The position numbers were made by a program, and so were the translations under genes. From Chitinophaga pinensis (lineage in GTDB: Bacteria > Bacteroidota > Bacteroidia > Chitinophagales > CAIOSU01), in the NCBI GenBank assembly GCA_945901065.1, contig CAMDKI010000012.1, positions 1 to 64,000 on the forward strand: DNA of 64,000 nucleotides, given 5' to 3'. The number at the start of each line of letters is the position of its first letter. The stretch's first letter is position 1. Shown here one piece after another: positions 33,440-42,900 of this stretch. The notes under the pieces were generated by a model that made no database searches, was not told where the DNA came from, and worked only from the letters and a program-made list of their open reading frames with translations.

Positions 33440-34873
33440 ATGCATACTACTGCTCTCAAAATAGCTGATAAACCCGCAAAAAACGCCGCCCGCATACTTA
33501 TCGGTTCTACAAATACCAACTGGGATAAGCAAGGATTTACGTCTGCTTCAGCCAAGTTAATTAAGGTTGAACTGGATAAAAAGATTAGCCCAGTAATGGT
33601 AGTTGATGATGGTGCTTATAACTTTGTTTTTGCCGAAAGCACGGATAATAGCTATGCCAACAACGAAAAATGGCGCAAAGTAGGTGCTAAGGCGCAAGTT
33701 GCTGCCAGCCAATATAAGCTAGATAGTGTTACATTGGTAAATGCCACCGATAACAAAGATGCATTAACGCATGTGGTTGAAGGGTTTGTATTGGCCAACT
33801 ATAAATTTGATAAGTACAAAACGTTGCCTCAAAGTAGCAGTACCGTGAAGGAGTTGGTGCTTTTGAAGGGCAGCGTTGCTGAGAAAACGCTCAAGGAGAT
33901 TGAGAACATAACCGATGCAACCTTGATTGCTCGCGATTTGGTTAACGAACCCCTATCGTACCTTACCGCCGAAATGTTGAGCGAGGAGATAACCAAAATG
34001 GGCAAAGAGGCAGGCTTTTCGGTTGAGGTACTGAACAAGTCAAAAATCAAGAGCCTGAAAATGGGTGGTTTGATTGCCGTAAACTTAGGTAGTCCCAATC
34101 CACCAACCTTCAATATATTGGAGTATAAACCCAAAAAGGCCATCAACAAAAATCCAATAATATTGGTAGGCAAAGGTGTAGTATACGATACGGGCGGCCT
34201 GAGCCTAAAGCCTACCCCGAATAGCATGGACCAAATGAAGTGCGATATGGGTGGCGCGGCTTCGGTAGCTGGTGCTTTTTATGCCGCTGCCAAAAACGAA
34301 TTGCCGATACACATCATTGGTTTGATTCCGGCAACTGAAAATCGCCCTGGCGGCAATGCCTATACCCCCGGCGATGTGATTGTGATGCACAGCGGCTTGA
34401 AGGTGGAAGTGCTGAACACCGATGCCGAAGGCCGAATGATATTGGCTGATGCCCTTAGCTACGCCAAAAAATACAAGCCTGAATTGGTTATCGATTTAGC
34501 AACCTTAACTGGCGCAGCGCAACGCGCCATTGGCAGCCAAGGTGCCGTGTTTATGGGCAATGCGGATGACAAGGTAAAGAAAAACCTTTCTGATAGTGGA
34601 TATGCCGTTTACGAGCGCTTAGTTGAGTTTCCATTGTGGGAAGAGTACGATGAGATGATTGTATCGGATGTGGCCGATATCAAAAACGTGGGTGGCGCTA
34701 CGGGCGGTGCTACCACAGCAGGCATGTTCTTAAGGCGTTTTACGGATTATCCTTGGATTCATATTGACATTGCTGGTCCGGCATTCCTGGAGAAAACAGA
34801 AGGCTACCGTCTTAAAAATGGCAGTGGGTATGGTGTAAGGTTGTTGTATGACTTCTTGAAGAAAAGGGGTTGA
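33440..34873 (+). CDS. pepA: Leucyl aminopeptidase (M17 family)
   Basis: 477 residues, normal for the family. The enzyme removes N-terminal residues from peptides with two metal ions in a hexamer. Metal and catalytic motifs are visible: VGKGVVYDTGGLSLKP with the catalytic Lys, MKCDMGGAA, the signature NTDAEGRM, and the downstream LATLTGA and NVGG loops. The N-terminal domain (first ~150 residues) is weakly conserved, as usual. No signal peptide, so cytoplasmic. The gene is monocistronic, flanked by heptad arrays on both sides. Confidence 0.95.
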   Translation: MHTTALKIADKPAKNAARILIGSTNTNWDKQGFTSASAKLIKVELDKKISPVMVVDDGAYNFVFAESTDNSYANNEKWRKVGAKAQVAASQYKLDSVTLVNATDNKDALTHVVEGFVLANYKFDKYKTLPQSSSTVKELVLLKGSVAEKTLKEIENITDATLIARDLVNEPLSYLTAEMLSEEITKMGKEAGFSVEVLNKSKIKSLKMGGLIAVNLGSPNPPTFNILEYKPKKAINKNPIILVGKGVVYDTGGLSLKPTPNSMDQMKCDMGGAASVAGAFYAAAKNELPIHIIGLIPATENRPGGNAYTPGDVIVMHSGLKVEVLNTDAEGRMILADALSYAKKYKPELVIDLATLTGAAQRAIGSQGAVFMGNADDKVKKNLSDSGYAVYERLVEFPLWEEYDEMIVSDVADIKNVGGATGGATTAGMFLRRFTDYPWIHIDIAGPAFLEKTEGYRLKNGSGYGVRLLYDFLKKRG

Positions 34874-34912
34874 TTAGTTATTGGTTGATTAGGTAATTGG
34901 TAATCAGTTATC
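34871..34912. repeat. Heptad-periodic array 8 (GGTAATT type)
   Basis: Starting in the pepA stop codon: TGATTAG, TTATTGG, TTGATTA, GGTAATT, GGTAATC, AGTTATC. Only this post-stop arm is seen; no facing arm is present before pdxA. The words belong to the same TTGGTTA-like class as array 6. Confidence 0.65.
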
Positions 34913-34933
34913 TGTATTTGGAATTTTAAAGGG

Positions 34934-35088
34934 CGTGTCTTCCTGAGACTCGTTTGAAACGAGATTGAAGGGTGCGCGCGTGGGCTCGTTTATGGGATAA
35001 GGCTATAGGTGCCAAAGAAATTACAGCATAGTAATGCACGCTCCGAAAAGACGGGCCTTTTGACCCTCGCAGTGACGGGTGCATAAAA
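34934..35088. repeat. REP-like structured intergenic element
   Basis: About 155 bases of high-GC sequence compared with its surroundings, with CTCGTTTGAAACGAG (34949-34963) as a small perfect hairpin and the phrases GTCTTCCTGAG and CTCGCAGTGACGGGT near the two ends. These phrases resemble a dispersed Bacteroidota repeat with TCCTGAG...GAAGG and GCAGTGACGGG ends that I have seen in other genomes. A structured RNA is the alternative. It ends ten bases before pdxA. Confidence 0.4.
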
Positions 35089-35097
35089 ACTAGAAAA

Positions 35098-36165
35098 ATG
35101 AAGACAAAAGAATTGCCTGTAGTAGGCATCAGTATAGGAGATTATAACGGTATTGGCCCTGAGGTGGTATTGAAAGCGTTTAGCGATAACCGCCTATTCG
35201 ACCAATGTGTAGCCGTAGTGTACGCCTCCCCCAAAATCATCCATCATTACAAGCACTTGCTGCAGCTAGATAAACTGCAGCACCAAGTACTGAAAAGCAA
35301 AGACCCAAAGCTGTTGAGCAACAAAGGGCTCAATATTGTTAATTGCTTAGACGATGAGTTTGAGATTCAACCTGGTGAAGATACCCCTGCGGCTGGCAAG
35401 GCAGCCATCACGTTGCTGGATGAGGCCATGGCCGATTTAAAGAGCGGCTATATTGATATGCTAGTAACCGCACCCCTCAATAAGCACAATATTAAGGTTG
35501 AAGGTATATCGTTTACGGGACATACTGAGTATATTACCCGCTACTTTGATGTAAAAGAGAGTATGATGTTTTTGGTAACCGATACCTTACGAGTGGGTTT
35601 GGTAACCAACCACATACCTATTAAAGAGGTAGTAGAAAAGCTCAATGCCAAGCTTATTTTGCAAAAGCTGGAGATAATGCACCACTGCCTGGAGCGCGAT
35701 TTTGCCATCGAAAGGCCTAAAATTGCAGTGTTGGGTCTTAACCCACATGCCGGCGACAATGGATTGATTGGCAAGGAAGAGAAGGAAATCATTATTCCGG
35801 CCATACACAAGGCGCAGGAGGCTAAAATAATGGCCTTTGGCCCGTATCCTGCTGATGGGTTCTTTGGCTCGGGTGCGTTTAAGAAATTTGATGCCGTGCT
35901 GGCCATGTATCACGACCAAGGCTTGGTAGCCTTCAAATCGATGGGTTTTGGCAATGGTGTAAATTATACTGCTGGCTTGCCCGTTATCCGTACCTCGCCC
36001 GACCATGGCACCGCTTATGATATTGCAGGCAAAGGCCTTGCCGACGAAAACTCATTGCGCGAAGCCATATTTACGGGCATTGATGCCCTACGCGCCCGCC
36101 GGGTATTTGATGAAAGCCATGCTAACCCACTTGAAGCTAAAGAAAAACGGAGCGAAAGGGATTAG
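35098..36165 (+). CDS. pdxA: 4-hydroxythreonine-4-phosphate dehydrogenase
   Basis: 355 residues, normal length. It oxidises 4-phosphohydroxy-L-threonine for PdxJ in pyridoxal phosphate synthesis. Seen: VVGISIGDYNGIGPEV near the N-terminus, LVTAPLNKHNI, TGHTEY and TNHIPI with metal-ligand His residues, LNPHAGDNG, and the AMYHDQGL motif with the third His. NAD-dependent, cytoplasmic, homodimeric. The stop codon is followed within three bases by heptad array 9. No other pdx gene is in the window. Confidence 0.96.
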   Translation: MKTKELPVVGISIGDYNGIGPEVVLKAFSDNRLFDQCVAVVYASPKIIHHYKHLLQLDKLQHQVLKSKDPKLLSNKGLNIVNCLDDEFEIQPGEDTPAAGKAAITLLDEAMADLKSGYIDMLVTAPLNKHNIKVEGISFTGHTEYITRYFDVKESMMFLVTDTLRVGLVTNHIPIKEVVEKLNAKLILQKLEIMHHCLERDFAIERPKIAVLGLNPHAGDNGLIGKEEKEIIIPAIHKAQEAKIMAFGPYPADGFFGSGAFKKFDAVLAMYHDQGLVAFKSMGFGNGVNYTAGLPVIRTSPDHGTAYDIAGKGLADENSLREAIFTGIDALRARRVFDESHANPLEAKEKRSERD

Positions 36166-36167
36166 AT

Positions 36168-36202
36168 AGTTGTTGGTTGTGGGTTGCGAGTTTCGGGTTG
36201 AA
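36168..36202. repeat. Heptad-periodic array 9 (GGTTGCG type)
   Basis: AGTTGTT, GGTTGTG, GGTTGCG, AGTTTCG, GGTTGAA, beginning three bases after the pdxA stop. It is the same word class as array 2. No facing arm lies before yceD. Confidence 0.65.
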
Positions 36203-36300
36203 ATGTGCTATTGTTCTATGGGTTTGACACTAAATTTGGTTTTAAATGAGCTACTTCTTACTAAACCGAAAAAAGATTTCCACATTTCCAATCCTTTCTT

Positions 36301-36308
36301 TATCTTTG
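36301..36308 (+). promoter_or_regulatory. -7 promoter box of the yceD-rpmF operon
   Basis: TATCTTTG, an exact TAnnTTTG match, 24 bases before the yceD GTG. The -33 element is not clear. Confidence 0.55.
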
Positions 36309-36331
36309 CAGTCCTTTAAAATCTTGTTGCC

Positions 36332-36895
36332 GTGTCTCGTGATGTTGCCCTTCGTGAATTTAGCATCCCTTTCATAGGGTTGAAGTTGGGCGAAACGAGT
36401 TTCGATTTCGAGATAGGGGATAAGTTCTTTACTTACTTTGAAGGTAGCGAACCCACTGAGGGCAGCAATATTCAAGTGGAAATGGTGCTCGATAAGCGCC
36501 CGAACATGATGGTGCTCGACTTTTATGTGGAGGGTACCATTAAAGCCACTTGCGACCGCTGCCTGAACGACATTGACCAAGAGCTATTGGATGAGTTTAC
36601 CGTGTACGTTAAGTTTAGCCACGAAACTGGCGAAATGGAAGATGAGGACGACGTGGTATTTATACCCGCCAACGAAACCCATTTGGACGTTTCTCAGCTG
36701 GTGTACGAGTTTGTAACGCTGAGCATTCCTTTTCAGAAAGGTTGCCGCGCCGAAGAAATAGGAGGCCCTAAATGCAACAAAGAAATACTAGCCAAGCTAG
36801 GTTTCTTTAGTGATGAGAAAGGGGAGGATGATAATGACGATAATAACGATGAAGATATAGACCAGAGATGGTCAGCATTAAAGAAACTGAAATAA
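36332..36895 (+). CDS. yceD: YceD/DUF177 family protein
   Basis: 187 residues, start GTG at 36332 (no nearby ATG). The core has the family pattern ATCDRCLNDIDQELLDEFTVYV with the paired cysteines, then DVSQLVYEFVTLSIPFQKGC. The C-terminal tail is very acidic (GEDDNDDNNDEDID). YceD is linked to 23S rRNA/50S biogenesis and is nearly always found before rpmF; the same arrangement occurs here, with 14 bases between the genes. Confidence 0.9.
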   Translation: MSRDVALREFSIPFIGLKLGETSFDFEIGDKFFTYFEGSEPTEGSNIQVEMVLDKRPNMMVLDFYVEGTIKATCDRCLNDIDQELLDEFTVYVKFSHETGEMEDEDDVVFIPANETHLDVSQLVYEFVTLSIPFQKGCRAEEIGGPKCNKEILAKLGFFSDEKGEDDNDDNNDEDIDQRWSALKKLK

Positions 36896-36909
36896 ATAGT
36901 AATTAAGCC

Positions 36910-37095
36910 ATGGCACATCCTAAGCGAAAAATATCGAAAACCCGTCGCGACAAACGCCGCACACACTACAAAGCTGAAGCTCCTAACGTGAGCATTTGCA
37001 AAGAAACTGGTGCTCCGCACTTGTTCCACCGTGCATATGAAATCAACGGCGACCTTTATTACAAAGGGAAAGTGATTATAGCCGCTAGGGCCTAA
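36910..37095 (+). CDS. rpmF: 50S ribosomal protein L32
   Basis: 61 residues. The N-terminal [19 protein letters not shown] is the family signature; [18 protein letters not shown] follows. Only one Cys is present, so this is the zinc-free (C-minus) form of L32. It is co-transcribed with yceD, and a terminator follows at 37162. Confidence 0.97.
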   Translation: MAHPKRKISKTRRDKRRTHYKAEAPNVSICKETGAPHLFHRAYEINGDLYYKGKVIIAARA

Positions 37096-37161
37096 TCATT
37101 ATTTACTGCATTTAACAAGCCTGCCACAGCATATTCTGCCAGTGGTAAGTTACATTATATA

Positions 37162-37204
37162 AGAGAGAACGACAGCCGATGGTGTTGTCGTTTTCTCTTT
37201 TTTT
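37162..37204 (+). terminator. Intrinsic terminator after rpmF
   Basis: The stem AGAGAGAACGAC pairs with GTCGTTTTCTCT (one mismatch) around a loop of about 13 nt; the run CTCTTTTTTT follows. Confidence 0.8.
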
Positions 37205-37267
37205 ATTTAAGGTTGTTGTTAGGTGGTCGTCATTGCAATGATGGGGTGCAGCGTGCGGTATGATACC

Positions 37268-37945
37268 TCAATCAAACCCTTTCCAAACATCCAACTTTGG
37301 CAGTGGGGCATCAAAAGCCATTTTGGTTTTTTGCACGGGATGCACAAACTCAATATGTCGGGCGTGTAAGCAAATACTTTTATCCGGGTTCGGGGTTTTA
37401 AAACCGTATTTCAAATCGCCAATAATCGGGCAACCCAAGCTGTTAAGCTGCACGCGTATTTGATGGTGGCGGCCCGTTTCTAAGTTTACCTCCAGCAGGT
37501 GGCGGTCTTTCAAGCTTTTTAGTAATAGGTAGTGCAGTTTGGCCTCTTTGCCTTGCTTGTGTTTTGGCGATACTACCACACTCGTATTGTTGGCGCTATG
37601 CTTTACTAAGTAGTGGGTAAGGTTGGCCTCCTCCTCTTGCGGACGGTTTGCTACTAATGCCCAGTAAGTTTTTTTTACGGTTCGGTCGCGCAGCATTTCG
37701 TTAAGACGAGTAAGGGCCTTGCTGGTGCGGGCATATAATATCAAGCCACTTGTGGGTCTGTCCAAGCGATGCACCACGCCCAAAAATACCTCACCTGGCT
37801 TATTGTACTTTTCTTTTATATACGCCTTAAGGTCGTCGGCAAGTGAGGCGTCGCCTGTTTCATCGCCTTGAGATAGTTGGCCGGCTAGCTTGTTTACCAC
37901 CATTAGGTGGTTGTCCTCGTATATTATTTGGTCAGATGTTGTCAA
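37268..37945 (-). CDS. RluA-family pseudouridine synthase
   Basis: About 225 residues from TTG 37945 (LTTSDQIIYEDNHLMVVNK); the longer frame to 38038 is made of heptad repeat sequence. The catalytic Asp is in VVHRLDRPTSGL, with further motifs KTYWALV, HLLEVNLETGRHHQIRVQL and CLHARHIEF. It has no S4 domain. RluA-type enzymes modify uridines in 23S rRNA or tRNA; the exact site cannot be read. It is divergent from rsmA. Confidence 0.9.
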   Translation of the reverse strand: MTTSDQIIYEDNHLMVVNKLAGQLSQGDETGDASLADDLKAYIKEKYNKPGEVFLGVVHRLDRPTSGLILYARTSKALTRLNEMLRDRTVKKTYWALVANRPQEEEANLTHYLVKHSANNTSVVVSPKHKQGKEAKLHYLLLKSLKDRHLLEVNLETGRHHQIRVQLNSLGCPIIGDLKYGFKTPNPDKSICLHARHIEFVHPVQKTKMAFDAPLPKLDVWKGFD

Positions 37946-38123
37946 AGGATAGATATCAAATATGAAATGAGAGAGGCTGAAAAATATCAAAAATGAAAAA
38001 GGAAATGTAAAAGGATAAGAGGTGTTGCAAATCCTCATGACAAAATTACACGTAAAAAATGGGTATTTTTACCACCCTGTTTTACCCGTTTCGCATTTCT
38101 CATTTCATATTTTACATCTACTC
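37946..38123. repeat. Heptad-periodic inverted repeat array 10 between two divergent genes
   Basis: Right arm: TTTCGCA, TTTCTCA, TTTCATA, TTTTACA, TCTACTC (38089-38123), ending directly at the rsmA TTG start. Left arm in the opposite sense: ATATCAA, ATATGAA, ATGAGAG, AGGCTGA (37953-37980), which on the minus strand leads to within seven bases of the RluA-type TTG start. Each arm therefore precedes a start codon. Confidence 0.75.
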
Positions 38124-38900
38124 TTGGATCACAAAGCCAAAAAGGCCTTCGGGCAGCATTTTCTTAAAGACATGGACGTGGTGCGCCAAACCGTGCAAGC
38201 CTTGCCCGAACCTGGCAACTTTACGGTGGTAGAAATTGGCCCAGGCCGAGGTGTGCTCACAGCACCTTTATTAGAGCGCTATGCCGATAATTTTTATGCC
38301 GTTGAAGTAGATGACGATTTAATTCCAGTGTTGCAGAAGCAGTTTCCTGCACTAGGTAATCGCCTCATACACCAAGATTTTCTGAAATTTGATTGGCGTG
38401 TATTGCCTGAGGGCGATATTATAGTGGTTGGCAATTTCCCGTACAATATCTCCAGCCAAATACTATTCACGGTTTTGGACGAAAAAGACCGGGTAATACA
38501 AGTTGTTGGCATGTTCCAGAAAGAAGTGGGCGTGCGCGTAATATCAGGCCCTGGCAAAAAAGATTATGGCATATTGAGCGTGCTATTGGCCGCTTGGTAC
38601 AAAATGAGCCTTATTTGTCACATACCTCCCGAATCGTTTAGCCCACCACCGAAAGTTGACTCAGTGGTAATCAACTTGCAACGAAACGACCGTAAAACAC
38701 TTCCTTGTAACCAGCGCGTGTTTAAGCAAGTAGTAAAAGCTGCCTTTAACCAACGACGGAAGATGCTTCGCAATAGCTTATCATCTTTTCAGCCAAACGA
38801 GGAAACATTGGTTACCGATTATTTTACGCGTCGGCCTGAGCAGATGAGTCTAGAGGATTTTTTTGACGTTACCCAAATGTTGGAGAAGAAAAGTGAGTAA
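38124..38900 (+). CDS. rsmA: 16S rRNA (adenine(1518)-N6/adenine(1519)-N6) dimethyltransferase
   Basis: 258 residues from TTG 38124 (LDHKAKKAFGQHFLKD), the standard N-terminus of the family; the frame extends to 38022, but that part is repeat sequence. SAM site motif EIGPGRGVLT, acidic DDDLIP loop, catalytic NFPYNIS (the NLPYN equivalent) and the C-terminal FSPPPKVDSVV and FNQRRKMLRNSL motifs are all present. RsmA (KsgA) dimethylates two adenosines in helix 45. The stop overlaps the start of the 2-hydroxyacid dehydrogenase gene by eight bases. Confidence 0.95.
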   Translation: MDHKAKKAFGQHFLKDMDVVRQTVQALPEPGNFTVVEIGPGRGVLTAPLLERYADNFYAVEVDDDLIPVLQKQFPALGNRLIHQDFLKFDWRVLPEGDIIVVGNFPYNISSQILFTVLDEKDRVIQVVGMFQKEVGVRVISGPGKKDYGILSVLLAAWYKMSLICHIPPESFSPPPKVDSVVINLQRNDRKTLPCNQRVFKQVVKAAFNQRRKMLRNSLSSFQPNEETLVTDYFTRRPEQMSLEDFFDVTQMLEKKSE

Positions 38901-39828
38901 CCAAAAAGTTCTAATTACCGACCCCGTGCATCCTTTACTTTTGCTAGAATTGGAGGGTATGGGGTATGTTGTTGATTATCAGCCTGATATTGATCAAGAA
39001 GGGGTATTAAAAGTTATTGCTGAATACGCTGGGTTAATAATAAATAGCAAAATATCTGCTGGCGTGCAACTGATTGACCTAGGGGTGCGTCTAAAATTTA
39101 TAGGTCGTTTGGGAGCTGGATTAGAGGTGATTGACCAAGCATATGCAAGCACCAAAGATATTGTTTGTTTTAGCACCCCCGAGGGCAATTGCGATGCGGT
39201 GGCAGAGCATGCAATGGGAATGCTACTTGGGTTGATGAACCACATAAACAGAGCCGACGCGCAAGTGAGAAAAGGGCAATGGAGTCGCGAACCTAACAGG
39301 GGAGTGGAGCTGGGAGGTAAAACGGTAGGCATAATTGGATATGGCAACACAGGTACTGCCTTTGCCAAAAGACTTACTGGTTTTGATGTGCGAATACTGG
39401 CCTACGATAAATATAAATCCGGTTTTGGAACTGGAACAATTGAAGAAACCCGCCTTGATACTATATACGAGTGCGCTGATATTGTGAGTCTGCACGTTCA
39501 GCTTACCGATGAAACCAATTTTTTAGTGAACAAAAAGTTCATTAAGCAGTTTAGTAGACCTTTCTACCTGATAAATACTAGTAGAGGTAAAGTAGTGAAT
39601 ACCGAAGATTTGTTGTGGGGTATTGAGCAGGGATTGATATTAGGGGCGGCACTGGATGTGCTGGAAAATGAAAAGTTAGAATCATTTAGTAAGTCAGAGT
39701 TGATACAGTTTGAACGATTATGCTCTCTGGATAACGTTTTGCTAACACCGCATATTGCAGGTTGGACAAAAGAATCGAAGGAAAAAATTGCTAAAGCAAT
39801 GGCTTTCAAGATAAAAGGAATACTTTAG
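38893..39828 (+). CDS. D-isomer-specific 2-hydroxyacid dehydrogenase (SerA-like)
   Basis: 311 residues, start GTG 38893 inside the end of rsmA. NAD-binding motif VGIIGYGNTGTAFAKRL, substrate loop LINTSRGKVVNTEDL with the active-site Arg region, AALDVLENE and the catalytic His in LLTPHIAGWT. The layout fits D-3-phosphoglycerate or related 2-hydroxyacid dehydrogenases without the ACT domain. Serine synthesis is possible, but no serB or serC is near, so the substrate stays open. It is coupled to rsmA by overlap. Confidence 0.88.
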   Translation: MSNQKVLITDPVHPLLLLELEGMGYVVDYQPDIDQEGVLKVIAEYAGLIINSKISAGVQLIDLGVRLKFIGRLGAGLEVIDQAYASTKDIVCFSTPEGNCDAVAEHAMGMLLGLMNHINRADAQVRKGQWSREPNRGVELGGKTVGIIGYGNTGTAFAKRLTGFDVRILAYDKYKSGFGTGTIEETRLDTIYECADIVSLHVQLTDETNFLVNKKFIKQFSRPFYLINTSRGKVVNTEDLLWGIEQGLILGAALDVLENEKLESFSKSELIQFERLCSLDNVLLTPHIAGWTKESKEKIAKAMAFKIKGIL

Positions 39829-39904
39829 TGCCGCCATACGGCTATATGGTAGCACAAATTAGTCCTTCGGGGCAAATTTTTTAACGCTTTTTTACAAATT
39901 TTAC

Positions 39905-39912
39905 TATTTTTG
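39905..39912 (+). promoter_or_regulatory. -7 promoter box of the TonB-receptor operon
   Basis: TATTTTTG, an exact TAnnTTTG match, 30 bases before ATG 39942; the T-rich stretch upstream has no clear -33 TTTG. Confidence 0.45.
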
Positions 39913-39941
39913 ACGGCTATCGTTTGTTAAGGTTACTTAAA

Positions 39942-42900
39942 ATGCAGGTTATGATAAGGCTTTTCTCAGCCGTGGTGCTTATGTTCCTCGGCGTGAATTT
40001 GGCGTTTGCCCAAACAGGTGAGCTCTCCGGTAAGGTTACTGATGAGAACAAAGAGGGAGTTCCGTTTACCAACGTCGCCATTAAAAAGAATGGCGTGCTG
40101 GTTACGGGTAACGCAACCGATTTTGATGGTTTCTACTCTATCAAGCCGCTTGAGCCGGGTACTTACGATGTGGAGTTTTCGGCCCTAGGCTACGGCACAG
40201 TGCTAATCACTGGTGTTAAAATCAACTCTGACCGTATTACTACGCTCAACCAGTTGGTAAAACCTGAGTCGAAAGTAATTGATGCTGTTGAGATTGTGGC
40301 TTATAAAGTACCCCTAATCGATAAGGAGAGCAACTCTACCAAAACAACTATTTCGGCAGATGAGATTAAATCTCTACCAACTCGTAACATTCAATCTATA
40401 GCCTCTACCAGTGCTGGCGTATTTCAAGAAGATGAAGGTTCTGCCTTGAGTATCAAAGGTTCTAGAGAAAGTTCAACAGAGTATTATATTGATGGTATCC
40501 GTGTTCGTGGTAGCACCAACTTGCCAGCAAATGCTATTGAGCAGCTTACCGTTATCACGGGTGGCGTGCCTGCCCGTTATGGCGATGCAACAGGTGGTAT
40601 CATCAACATTGTAACCAAAGGTCCATCTCGCCAATTGAATGGAGGTGTTGAGTTAATTACTTCACAGTTTCTAGATGGCTTTGGCTACAATCTTGCCAAC
40701 TTTAACCTGACAGGTCCTATTTACATTAAAGACAAGGGTACCGATTCGGCACAAGCTAAAGTTGGTTTCTTTATAGCAGGTGAATTTGGTTATCAGAAAG
40801 ATCCTCGCCCATCGGCGGTGGGAGTATGGCAGGTTAAGGAAGATAAATTGAGAGAGTTGGAAGAAAATCCTTTGGTGCGTTCTTCAGTGGGCGATGCCTT
40901 TATTTCTTCTACTCAAACGGTTACTTTCGATGATTTAGAAAAATCAAAGGTAAAACCTAATACTTCTAACCTTACCTACAGCTTATCTAGTAAATTAGAT
41001 TTTAAAATAACCGAAAAGATTGGTATCACTGTAGGTGGTAGCATCAACTACAGTCGATACAACGATTGGATAGCGCGTTACACTCTTTTTAACGCTGAAA
41101 ACAATCCTCTGAATAAGGATTTGTCGTGGAGGGTATTTGCCCGTTACACACAACGTTTTGGTAAGGCAAATGCTGATGCTGCTGAAGCATCTAAGAGCCC
41201 TTTCCAGAATGCGTTTTATAGCTTGCAGTTTGACTATTCAAAAGTTTACAACACTTTCGAAGACGAAACGCATGGCTTTAATGCATTTGACTATGGCTAC
41301 TTAGGTAGGTATGATATTTTAAGGGCTCCAAGCTACTCTGCACCCAATGGAGGCACCGAAGGCCAGATTACTTATTTCGATGTAAATGGTAATCCAAAGA
41401 CCCTAACTGGTACCGTTCAGACAGGTTTTACCGATACTTTGGTAACCTTTACCCCATCGAACCTAAACCAAACAACAGCTAACTTCATGACTCGTTATTA
41501 TGAGTTGGCCGGAGACAATGTAGAAACCTACTACAACAACTTGTCGACTATACAAGCAAACAACGGTTTGCGAAACGGCGACCGTAGCCAAACAGTGCAT
41601 GGTGTTTGGTACAATGTTGGTCGCCAGTTCAATGGTTATGGTATCGAAGCTGATAACGATCAGTTCCGTTTAACCTTTATTGGTTCTGTTGATATTTTGC
41701 GCCCAGGTGCATCTAGTCGCAACAAACATGCTTTAGAGTTCGGTTTCGAATTTGAGCAGCGTGTTGACCGCAATTATCAAGTAAATCCAATTGGTTTGTG
41801 GGAACTTGCTCGCTTGCAAGCAAACCAGCATATTGTTGACCCAGATTTGAATAATCTAAACGACTTTAGCTTGTTGATTGATGGTGTTGAATATGCGTTT
41901 GACCAAACTTGCCGTTGTTTCCCAAATGCACCTGCATTTAGCGTTTACGATACCATTCTTACCAACCAAGTAAATAACGGTAGCCAATCGTTTTTCGACC
42001 GTAATTTGCGTGCAAAGCTTGGCCTTTCTGCCGATAACACCGATTTCATAAACATTGATACCCTTTCGCCTGACTTTTTCTCTTTGGATATGTTCAGTGC
42101 CGATGAGTTGTTGAACCAAGGTAACGGCTACGTATCATACAATGGTTATGATTACAAAGGAAACAAATCAACCAGCCAGCCGGCCTTCAACGATTTCTTT
42201 ACCAAGAAGGATAAAGATGGCAACTATACTCGCGAAGTAGGTGCTTTCCGCCCTATTTACACCGCGTTCTTTATTCAAGATAAATTCCAGTTCAAGGATT
42301 TGTTGTTCAACATAGGTCTTCGTATCGACCGTTACGATGCCAACCAAAAAGTATTGGCCGATGAATTTTCGTTGTACAAAATCTTGACCGTTGATGAAGC
42401 AGTAGAGCGCTACGGATTTGCTGTGCCAAACAGCGTTGGTGGCGACTATAAAGTGTATGTTGACAATCCTGACAAAAACAATCCGGTGCTTACTGGTTTC
42501 CGTAATGGCAACACTTGGTATACTGCCGATGGGGTAGAAGTAGCTGACCCTAGGATTATTGGTGCTAGTTCGGCAACATCGCGCCCAACACCTTTGTTGG
42601 ATAACACGGTGGTGAACAACATTAAGAGTGAAAACTTTGATCCGAACAATTCTTTTACCGACTATAAGCCACAGATTACCGTAATGCCGCGTTTGGCGTT
42701 CTCATTCAACCTAACCGATGAGGCATCATTCTTTGCTCACTACGATATTTTGGCTCAACGTCCACAAGGTCGGGTAGTTGCTACGCCATCTGATTACTAC
42801 TTCTTTAATGAGCGTATCACTGGGGTGTTTAACAACCCTAACTTGAAACCTGAGAAAACCATTGATTACCAAATTGGTTTCCGTCAGTTGGTTACACAAA

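Noticed and set aside
37205..37262. CATTGCAATG-containing stretch after rpmF as a dispersed repeat
   Set aside because: Too short and too weakly matched to the element at 34934 to support a call.
37946..38038. N-terminal extension of the RluA-type synthase
   Set aside because: The codons are heptad array sequence, and the recognisable domain begins at TTG 37945.
38022..38123. N-terminal extension of rsmA
   Set aside because: The codons are heptad array sequence, and the family N-terminus begins at TTG 38124.
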